Source: Coenobita brevimanus
Taxonomy: Eukaryota; Arthropoda; Malacostraca; Decapoda; Coenobitidae
DNA: 64,000 nucleotides
Reading direction: 5' to 3'
Assembly: GCA_032717465.1 (NCBI GenBank)
Contig: CM064713.1
Span: 9,396,950 to 9,460,949 of the forward strand
Position 1 is the stretch's first letter. Each line of letters begins with the position of its first letter. The position numbers were made by a program, and so were the translations under genes. This document shows positions 57,409 to 64,000 of the stretch, in pieces. Under the pieces are notes generated by a model. The model did not search any database and was not told the origin of the DNA. It saw only the letters and a list, made by a program, of their open reading frames with translations.

Positions 57409-57415
<7 letters not shown>
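54773..57415 (+). mobile_element. RTE-1 LINE copy D, 5'-truncated, with intact polymerase frame
   Basis: The youngest-looking RTE-1 copy. It begins within the endonuclease, at the point equivalent to position 45,925 of copy C, and ends with GGCCACCCCAAACGGGATTG AGGCGTCGGGCAGTAGATAG at ~57,413. One frame stays open through the whole remaining protein. TA/GA microsatellites flank both sides. Confidence 0.92.
54780..57323 (+). CDS. RTE-1 ORF2 protein, 847 codons: partial endonuclease plus complete reverse transcriptase
   Basis: Enzyme that reverse-transcribes LINE RNA at the target. Residues 1-125 are the second half of the EEP endonuclease: GDMNGKVGN (~18), IDYVCVDER (~95) and [10 protein letters not shown] (~120; catalytic Asp-His kept). 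Residues ~200-330 are a basic linker. RT runs ~375-640: [44 protein letters not shown] (motif A), [18 protein letters not shown] (motif B, MSP changed to MPP) and [13 protein letters not shown] (motif C, ~609). The C-terminal part has [27 protein letters not shown] and RWFGHVERM. The first ATG is internal to the domain because the copy is 5'-truncated; the natural start is the equivalent of 5903 in copy A. No stop or frameshift occurs. Confidence 0.9.
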   Translation: MEVCMEKFGRNERVFLIGDMNGKVGNVKVDGIVGEWGVPAEIDENGSALVDICAGRGLVIANTLFRHKMIHRYTWRVMRRVGGELSERKAMIDYVCVDERMRRCVKDARVYRGWGSGLSDHYLVVARINVQLEWRNRRRERREEGVVERRVERLQEDEKKAEYKREVEERLGKYELEQMGDVEGVCKIFTEEICAACDVVCGRKRRRRGVQGTAWWTEEVKQAVAQKKKAYNEWLRNRGVEEVERRKRELYVERKREVKILVRESKKRVDEEFGRNLSVKWRDCKKKFWREVKRVRQGGNEVSRGVKDKNGRLLVEKGEKVSRWREHFKELLNVEDGSNASISGWGMAGRRREVRRQEEISRIEVVEAMKKVKSGKAPGIDGVCGEMLKHGGEIVVEWMWKMCRLAWEEGRVPEDWKSGIIIPLYKGKGEKEVCGNHRGICLLSIIGKVYGRILIDRVRERTEKLVGEEQGGFRKGRGCVDQIFILRSLVEKFLEKGKKLYAAFMDLEKAYDRVDRQGLWKVLRIYGVDGKLLNAVKSMYDGAKAAVRVDGELSEFFSLKVGLKQGCVMPPWLFNLYMDGVIKEVQGRVVDVGVALVREDSVWKLPVLLFADDTVLLSEDEGELQGLVDEFERVCKKRNLKVNVGKSKVMVFERGEVSECTVRLVGEELENVSTFKYLGSVMSKDGGLEGEVLERVQQGRKVAGSLKAVIGNREVSMEVKKLLHDSIVIPTLTYGSEAWTLLEGHKSRVRAVEMSYLRGACGVTWRDRLTNEDIKERCGVDVDVIGSVVRNTLRWFGHVERMEGERLTKRVYVSEVEGGRGRGRPRMRWRDGVERYIERRCELGAGQ

Positions 57416-57444
<29 letters not shown>

Positions 57445-57471
57445 TATATATATATAAAATATATATATATA

Positions 57472-57524
<53 letters not shown>

Positions 57525-57542
57525 TATATATGATATATATCA

Positions 57543-57602
<60 letters not shown>

Positions 57603-57649
57603 TATATATAAAGTATACATGTATATATAGTATATATACTATAAATAAT

Positions 57650-57711
<62 letters not shown>
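57409..57711. repeat. Complex TA-rich microsatellite
   Basis: About 300 bp of TA repeats with short interruptions (CATATA, AAAT, GTATAC). Tyr/Ile frames on the minus strand are repeat artefacts. Confidence 0.95.
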
Positions 57712-57793
57712 TGGAAATTCTTATAAATTCGCTTTAATTATTCTGTCATTCCACTATAAACATCCTCCTGTAAACATTTCCAGTGTTTTATAG
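57712..57793 (+). repeat. Third copy of the 54.6-kb inverted-repeat arm
   Basis: GCATGGAAATTCTTATAAAT through ATTATTCTGTCATTCCACTA and CATCCTCCTGTAAACATTTC matches 54,594-54,670 in direct orientation, so RTE-1 copy D and its microsatellites lie between two direct copies. Confidence 0.88.
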
Positions 57794-57814
57794 ATGAGAG
57801 TAGAGATGCGCTAT

Positions 57815-57818
<4 letters not shown>

Positions 57819-57895
<77 letters not shown>
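57819..57895. repeat. (TA)n microsatellite, target of Gypsy-2
   Basis: About 38 TA units ending exactly where the TGTTAC end of the Gypsy-2 LTR begins. Confidence 0.95.
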
Positions 57896-57899
<4 letters not shown>

Positions 57900-58682
57900 A
57901 CGGAACAGAGAAAGATAATGTACACTTTAAGTGAGAATTCTAAAAATCACTACTGTCCCGTAAAGTTCCAGGTTCAAAACAAAAGAGTTAGGTAAAATTA
58001 CAAGTTAAAGTTTAATGCTCAAACTAACAACAAAACATTCAGGACTCATAAGGATAATATAATGGCAAATAAACAGGTTAAATATATGGTTAACTGCAAT
58101 AGCCTCTATTAACATGAAATTAGCAAGAGTAAATTTATCTAAGTCAGCCCTGATAAAATGAAAATACACCGGGTAATGCTCAGTTAATGCACGATAAATT
58201 ATTACAGATACAAAATATTATCAAAAATGACTGACCCTTACATTAATCACAAAAACCTTACTAGGCCTAAGAATTAACACCTTATGCTACACAGTACAAG
58301 AAAAAATGCAATATCACTTATACTCAAATTACACAGCTGCTAGTTGGTTGGAGACTTCCTGAGAATTCACAATAATAATAACTGTACAGGGGAGGACAGA
58401 GATGTGAACAAAATGAGGAGCAGATCTAAGTGGCCATGATGCAGAGACTGAGCTCATTATATAGGGGCCAGCAGAGCTTGATACAACTCGTAAGAAGAAC
58501 GCGCAAATGAAGCCATGGGGACAAAGAGTTGACAATCCCGCACTGAATAACAGAAAGGACGACTTACTCTACTATAACGGTAGAAGGGGGGAACTGGAGG
58601 CAGAACACGCTCGTGATCAAACATGCAGCATACTGTGCGTTAAAATTACACAAAGGATGATGAAATCATAGGCTATGTAACA
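57896..58682 (-). repeat. Gypsy-2 3' LTR
   Basis: 787 bp bounded by the perfect inverted repeat TGTTAC and GTAACA. On the minus strand it is preceded by GCAATGGGGAGG, a polypurine tract, as expected at a 3' LTR. No second copy is in the window because the 5' end is lost in the assembly gap. Confidence 0.85.
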
Positions 58683-58694
58683 CCTCCCCATTGC
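58683..58694 (-). other. Polypurine tract of Gypsy-2
   Basis: Minus-strand GGGGAGG directly abuts the TGTTAC start of the LTR, the primer for plus-strand DNA synthesis in LTR elements. Confidence 0.6.
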
Positions 58695-58759
58695 AAAGAA
58701 AAAAAGAAATTTACAAAGGGAAATTTCTTAGTTACTCTAAAACAATCTGTATATGGCAT

Positions 58760-59410
58760 TACAGAACATGCAAAAGTCTTTCCTAGTGTTACAAAACATG
58801 AGATCTCCCTAGCACGTTCAGTCATAGGTACTTGCCAGTATCCCTTTAACAAATCAAACTTACTTATGTACCTAGCCTTTCCGATCTTGTCTATGCAATC
58901 TTCCACTCGAGGGAGAGGGTAAGTGTCTGTTTTGGTTATCTGATTAACACGTCTGTAGTCGATGCAAAGCCACTGTGACCCACCTGGCTTAGGGACCAGA
59001 GTGACAGGAGAACTCCACTCGCTCTGACAGGGCTCAATCATCTTGTGGTCCAACAGGTAGCCAAGCTCCTTCTGGATGAGAGGAACTTTCACTGGGTTCG
59101 CACGGTAAGGAGGCAGTTTAATTGGCTTTGTGTCTCCAACATCGACATCATGCATCAACACAGTAGTTCTTCCTGGAGTGGCACGGAACACTTGCGGGTA
59201 CTCCTGCAGTAATGCCGAAAACTCCTGCCTTTCCTCGGGAGGTAGATGAGAAAGCTTAGTCTGGAGACTCATTCCCATGATATCAGGATTCTTCCCCAAA
59301 CTATCACTCTGGCTCATACTGCATGGGAGAGCTTCACTTGCAGACTCGGGTGGAACAGCTACAGTGCAGACTGGGTTATTTTCGTCCCGCCTGTGATATA
59401 ACTTTAGCAT
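58760..59410 (-). pseudogene. Gypsy-2 reverse transcriptase, N-terminal part only
   Basis: The minus-strand frame from 59,410 begins LKLYHRRDENNP (continuing the integrase tail in another frame), then EFSALLQEYPQVF (59,220), SEWSSPVTLVPKPGGS (59,010), LCIDYRRVNQITKTDTYPLP (58,965) and YISKFDLLKGYWQVPM (58,865; motif A Asp intact). It reaches FACSVMPY, just before the usual FGLxNAPATF, and is then foreign: palm motifs B and C (YxDD) are missing. The enzyme could not function. Confidence 0.85.
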
Positions 59411-59640
59411 GTTGATGTGACATAGTTGCTCTTTCTACGATCTGGTGTAGCGATGACATAGTTGACATCACTGAGTTTCTTCTCCACGAAGTAAGGACCA
59501 CTAAACTTGGCTTGAAGAGGTTGCCCATGAACTGGTAGCAGAATCAAAACCTGATCTCCTGGCTGAAAGTGGCGTAACCTGGACTTCTTATCATACCAAG
59601 TCTTCATCTTCTCCTGAGCAGCTCCTAAATTCTCTCTCGC
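59404..59640 (-). pseudogene. Gypsy-2 integrase C-terminal GPY/F module
   Basis: The minus-strand frame from 59,607 reads RLRHFQPGDQVLILLPVHG, QAKFSGPYFVEKKLSDVNY and VIATPDRRKSNYV. This is the GPY/F domain, which here lies between the integrase core and RT. A frame change at ~59,405 leads into the RT frame, so gag-pol would have been one long frame before decay. Confidence 0.85.
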
Positions 59641-59702
59641 CAGCTATGCAAGCAGTGGACAGCCGTTCTTTGAACTTCATCACATACTCCAGCAGGTTGA
59701 CG

Positions 59703-61592
59703 TCATCTTCCTCCGAGCAGCCAGCATTCCTTGAGTAGCTCAAGGGGTCCTCTTACTTCATGGCCAAACAGTAGTTCCAAAAGGTAAGAAGCCCAGTGAT
59801 TCATTTGGAGATTCTCTTGCAGCAAATACACAACGAATGGAAGACCTTTATCCCAGTCTTTTCTGATGTTCCAAACAGTATTTCTTTGAGCATCGATTTG
59901 AGTGTTTGATGATATCTCTCCAACGCTCCTTGGGTCTGGGGATGGTAAGCTGAAGACGTGATCTGGGAGATGCCCAACTCTTTCAGAGACTGCTTGAACA
60001 TTTGACATGAAATTACTTCCCCGGTCTGACTGTACCTCCTTGGGCAGACCAAACTTTGTGAAGAACCCTAGCATTTCCTTAACCACGTTCTTTGCTGAGA
60101 TATTTCTAAGTGGAATGGCTTCAGGATAACGAGTAGCCATATCAATCAAGGTCAACACATAAGAAAATCCTGAAGAAGTCTTAGGAAGAGGGCCCACAAT
60201 ATCCACCAACACACGGGTGAAAGGCGCCTCAAAAGGAGGAATGGGAACTAGAGGTGCAACCTTTTCGGTCTGATTACACTTCACCACAACTTGACAGGTG
60301 TGACAAGATTTACAATACCAGGAAACATCCCTGAAGATACCTGGCCAGTAGAAGTGTTTCAAAATGCGTGCCACAGTCTTCCTCACTCCAAGGTGTCCTG
60401 CCAAACTGGAATCATGAGCCACTCTAATGATATCCTGCCTACAAACACGAGGGATGACAACTTGATGTACAACCTCCCATTCACAGTCGGCTGATGCTGT
60501 TGGGGGTCTCCACTTCCTCAAAAGTACTCCTGACTTTACATAATAACAAGCAGAAGCACGGGCTGACTCTTCTTCACTGTAAGCAGAGTTAGCTAGACCT
60601 TTCAACTCAGGGTCAGCAACCTGCAACTCAACCAACTCTTGATGAGACAAATTATCAACACTACGGGGTACTGCCTCATCTGGTGAGTGGTCCAAATTAG
60701 CAAGAAAAGTGTCAGCTAGGATAACATCATCATCATCATTATCCTCTAAATCACCAGTAACTTTAGACTTAGCCCTAGTGACAGCACATGCAGGGAACAC
60801 ATCAGGGACATCACAATCCTGGGACGCAGCTACTGGCTCACTAGACAGCTGAGGAGCTGGACACTCTTGACTTCCACCAATATCATTTCCAAGTAAGAGA
60901 GTTACACCTGACATTGAGAGTGTCTCAACCAACCCAACCATAACGGAACCATTAACAAAACCAGACTCTAAATTCACTCTGCACAGAGTGACAGAGAAGT
61001 AATTATTCCCTACACCTTGTAAGATTACAGTTTCATCAGAGGACTTAACATTAGAGCCTAGAACACTGGTCAGCATAAGGGAGTGGCAAGCACCTGTGTC
61101 ACGATATATTTTAACTGATTTCCTGTCATTACTGTAAAGAGGACTGACAAAACCATCAGACAGGAAATTAGCACATGATCTCTTGAGAGTGTCACCCACG
61201 TTACTGCTCAAAAGAGGAGCTCCATCATGAGAATTTAAGTTACCCCTCAAAGCAGGTTCAGTTAACTCAGTTAAAGAATTCTGGGAACTCTCAAGAGTGG
61301 ACACTAGACCAATTGACTGAATATTTAAAGACTCCTTTTTGTTCACATCACACTGTCTCCTGAAACATCTCTCCGTAGTATGACCAAGCTTACTACAATA
61401 AGTACATTTACTTTTCTGAAATCTAAAGGTGAAGGTGGTATTTACTTCCTGAGAAACATCATCTTTATTCTCTTTCCTGTTACCTGTACTCTGAGTAGAG
61501 GCAACGTACTTACTCTCAGCTTTCCCTTTTTCTTTAGAATATCTCTTGTGAGTGAGAACATATTCATCAGCTAAAACTGCAGCATCAGACAA
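59703..61592 (-). pseudogene. Gypsy-2 zinc knuckle, protease and integrase
   Basis: A 629-codon frame. Residues 63-76 are a zinc knuckle CTYCSKLGHTTERC (nucleocapsid). Residues 160-175, VKIYRDTGACHSLM, hold the DTGA protease site. Residues ~395-440 are the integrase HHCC zinc domain (HDSSLAGHLGVRKTVARIL, CKSCHTC). The core follows with RVLVDIVGPLPKTSSGF (~470, first Asp) and LPKEVQSDRGSNF (~525, second Asp). The third catalytic residue, in AYHPQTQGALERYHQTLK, is in another frame (60,052-59,880), and the original frame resumes with KDWDKGLPFVVYLLQENLQM near 59,860, so two compensating frameshifts flank it. Confidence 0.88.
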
Positions 61593-62397
61593 ATTATCCT
61601 CAGCACTACTCTTTCTACATCAAGATATAGGCTTACATCTTTATAAATACATCTCTTGAAATCCTCCAGCAAAATCATCTGCTTAAATTTAAGAAAATCA
61701 GAATCCACATTCTTAGAATTTAACCACTGCTCTAACAGATCTTTGATTTTTGCATACTCAACATGGGATTGCTTATCTTGCTTGTAAGTTGTCCTAAATT
61801 TTACTCTATAGGCTTCAGGAACAAGCTCATAGGCCTTAAGAATCAAGCTCTTAACTACATCATAATTATCAGATTGATCCTGAGGCAAAGATGCATAAGT
61901 TACTTGAGCTTTACCGGTGAGAACAGTTTGAAGGAGTACTGGCCAATACTCCTTGGGCCAACTAAAACCTGTAGCTACCCTCTCAAACAACTGAAAATAC
62001 TTTGTTAAATCAGATTCATTAAAAGGAGGGACAAGTTTAACATTTTTAGCCACATCAAAATCATCAGAGCTAGATGATCCAGTTCCACCTTGTTTCATGC
62101 GATACTCATGGTCTGCCTGAATCCTGGTAAGTTCAATTTGTGCCTGAGCCTGTACCTGTGGCTCTTGAATACGAGCATTTGCCTCATTAACACGAGCCTC
62201 CTGCAGGGCTAGCTGTAACTTAGCTAATTCAATCTGCTTTTGCTCATTTGGAGGAGTTACACAAACAAGCTAAGACCTCATATCAACAATTTGATCTTTT
62301 TAGAACAAGGAGAGCGAACAGCAATTCCCACTTGTTGAGCAACAAGCTTAAGTTCATTCTTTTGTTCTGTTTTCTACATCACACACTGTTTGCACAT
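61571..62397 (-). pseudogene. Gypsy-2 gag
   Basis: The minus-strand frame from 62,098 reads NVKLVPPFNESDLTKYFQLF, GFSWPKEYWPVLLQTVLTGK, LKAYELVPEAYRVKF and LEQWLNSKNV, a SCAN-like helical capsid region seen in gag of this element group. Reading further upstream in frame, ELAKLQLALQEARVNEANAR and QAQAQIELTRIQADHEYRMK form a coiled-coil N-terminus up to ~62,250, so the ATG at 62,098 is internal. A frame change at ~61,590 joins it to the protease frame. The upstream end runs into the gap. Confidence 0.8.
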
Positions 62398-62497
62398 NNN
62401 NNNNNNNNNNNNNNNNNNNNNNNNNNNNNNNNNNNNNNNNNNNNNNNNNNNNNNNNNNNNNNNNNNNNNNNNNNNNNNNNNNNNNNNNNNNNNNNNN
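62398..62497. other. Assembly gap (100 N)
   Basis: Exactly 100 N, the usual placeholder for a gap of unknown size. Gypsy-2 gag lies on the left and a LINE ORF1 on the right, so the two sides may not be adjacent in the genome. Confidence 0.99.
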
Positions 62498-63495
62498 TGG
62501 AACGTACAGGAGGCTTAGACTGAGAGGTAAGGCGTGGGGCATAAGGGGCGAATGTTAGGTCAGTCTGTGTCTCAATGATGCACATCGCAGGACGGGACAC
62601 AACCGCCGATGCATAGGAGATATTAGGCTTGGGAGTTGCATGCAACTTCTTCACCTTCTTCCTCCCATCGTAGAAGGAAGTGCCCTCAGTCGCTTTTACA
62701 GTGCAGACCTCTTTCTCCTCCTTCCACTTGGGACAACCCCTCGAGGAAGTGGAGTGAGCATCCTTACAGTGAAAGCAGCACTCAGTCTCGGATGTACAGT
62801 TGTCAGCAGAGTGACCTACAGCCGCACACTTGCCACACACGATGTTGGAAGCCCGACAAGCCTCTTCATGATGTCCATAGAGCTAACATTTTGAACAACG
62901 AAGGGGATTCGGGATGTACTGTCTTACATTTACAATTTCATATCCTAATTTGACATTTGTAGGTAGAAAAACTTTGCCAAAAGTGAGGATAACAGTGGCT
63001 GTCTTCGTCCTTACGCCTTCCTGATAACGAGTGATGAATCTGGCATCAATTACATTCTGCTGAGCAAGTTCCTGTATGATCTCTTCCTCACTCATCACCA
63101 TGAGATCCCTGCAAGTGATAACACCCTTGCAGGAATTCATGGATGCTGCGATCTTGGCTTCGACATCATGGCAGTGAAACTTGCGCAGCTTTAGCAAGTC
63201 TTTAACCTGAGCTGAGTTGAATGTCTTTACTAGGAGGCCTCCATTTACAGGTTTTTTTTTACTTGTCCACCTCTCCCGCACTGTGGTCAATCACCTTGAT
63301 AATGAAGGGATTGAGTCTGGACAGGGGAGTGGAACCTAGTGCATGAAGCGTTACGAAGGTCGCGTTATTGACAGGTATGTCAAGTGGGGAACGAGTCTGG
63401 CGTCCGTCAGTCTGGGGCCGGTCAGTCACGGTAGGGATGTCGTCAGGACTACCTCTCCCCCTGAAGGGGGGGGAGGCAGTAGGGGCGTCCGTCAT
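62498..63495 (-). pseudogene. LINE ORF1: gag-like protein with three zinc knuckles
   Basis: On the minus strand: MTDAPTASPPFRGRG (63,495), a frame change in the T-run near 63,255, VNGGLLVKTFNSAQVKDLL (63,250), VILTFGKVFLPTNVKLGYEI (62,995), and the knuckles CSKC-stop-LYGHHEEAC (62,895), CGKCAAVGHSADNC (62,840) and CCFHCKDAHSTSSRGC (62,780). A Lys-rich segment and NISYASAVVSRPAM follow. An in-frame TAG at 62,882 breaks the first knuckle. ORF1 proteins of jockey/I-group LINEs have this plan: RNA-binding followed by CCHC knuckles. ORF2 would lie towards or beyond the gap. Confidence 0.75.
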
Positions 63496-63943
63496 AGCTA
63501 CCGCTTCCCCCGTGAAGGGGAAGTGGGAAGAGAGAGAAAAACGACCCAGGGGGAAAGTACCTGGGGAAGACCCACCTAGGCTGAGATTACCCTCTCAAAC
63601 CATTCTCAGGAAGACGCGCCTGTGTGTGGCTCACACCCCAGAGTGATCAGTGGGGGGTACACTCAAGAGGTGAGTAAGCAAAGGCAATCTCAGAAATTAG
63701 ATATAGACACCTACTATATCTACTAAGGCCAGGGAGGAAAATGAGGTCTAGCTAACCTAATTTTATTGAAAAACGCCCAAGTGGCGAGCAAAAGGAAAAA
63801 GCTAAAGCCGGTGAGGCAACCCTGCAGCTAGAGGAGAGCTCAGAAACACGTCTTCCTTATCCACGACCATTCATCTAAGTCCATTTTTTTTTTTTTTTTT
63901 TTTGCCTATCGACCATTGAGGCCGGAGCCTCTGGTCATTAATG

Positions 63944-63983
<40 letters not shown>

Positions 63984-64000
63984 AACATCGATGCATATGA
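63496..64000. other. Probable LINE 5' leader, then T homopolymer and (TA)n
   Basis: 63,496-63,700 could be the 5' untranslated region of the minus-strand ORF1. T20 at 63,884-63,903 and (AT)n at 63,947-63,981 follow. No gene is seen. Confidence 0.45.

Larger units (their letters stand above)
58683..62397 (-). mobile_element. Gypsy-2 internal region: Ty3/gypsy element with integrase upstream of RT (Gmr1-like order)
   Basis: On the minus strand the order is gag, zinc knuckle, protease, integrase, GPY/F module, reverse transcriptase, 3' untranslated region. In ordinary Ty3/gypsy elements integrase comes last; integrase before RT is the order described for Gmr1-type gypsy elements. The RT is cut off shortly after motif A, and only ~100 bp separates it from the polypurine tract, so the rest of RT and any RNase H are deleted. 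The 5' LTR falls in the gap at 62,398-62,497. Confidence 0.85.

Overview
The window is a piece of a repeat-choked arthropod genome, most likely a decapod or related crustacean. The evidence is dinucleotide microsatellites, several families of non-LTR retrotransposon (LINE), 5S-derived SINE sequence, TTAA-targeting DNA transposons, and one exon that reads as the C-terminus of an arthropod ionotropic receptor. Nothing looks bacterial or viral. There are no complete host genes. Host coding sequence is limited to two terminal exons near 50.2 and 51.5 kb that point towards each other.

Layout. 0-2.06 kb: tandem satellite of ~171-bp monomers. 2.17-4.45 kb: broken piggyBac transposase. 5.9-8.8 kb: decayed copy A of an RTE-like LINE, here called RTE-1. 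8.8-19.6 kb: one LINE (LINE-L) cut into pieces by a jockey-like LINE (LINE-J, itself holding an LTR-like block), an unassigned ~1.4-kb block, a 764-bp TTAA element, a minus-strand SINE with a 10-bp target duplication, and a 5S-rRNA-headed SINE. 20.4-48.6 kb: pieces of what appears to be one I/Nimb-type LINE, recoverable in order as gag-like ORF1, endonuclease, reverse transcriptase, RNase H and 3' tail. It is interrupted by a 7.5-kb block of other LINEs, a 768-bp TTAA element, an RTE-2 3' end, a 10.8-kb Ty3/gypsy element (which carries its own TTAA element inside gag), and RTE-1 copy C.

48.6-52.2 kb is the least repetitive stretch and holds the two host exons. 52.2-53.9 kb: minus-strand RTE-2 LINE. 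54.4-57.9 kb: AT-rich inverted repeats, long TA/GA microsatellites and RTE-1 copy D, whose 847-codon frame is open. 57.9-62.4 kb: minus-strand Ty3/gypsy element with integrase upstream of reverse transcriptase (Gmr1-like order); its 5' end is lost in a 100-N assembly gap at 62,398-62,497. 62.5-63.5 kb: minus-strand LINE ORF1 with zinc knuckles.

How the parts work together: three tails (the RTE-1 LINE and two SINE types) share one 3' terminal motif, which suggests that RTE-1 enzymes mobilised both SINEs. The nested insertions give a relative age order. In several cases the host frame resumes exactly across the insertion, which fixes the insertion boundary. Almost every element is dead, with stops, frameshifts or lost catalytic residues. 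The exceptions worth checking are RTE-1 copy D and a few elements with an intact polymerase motif.
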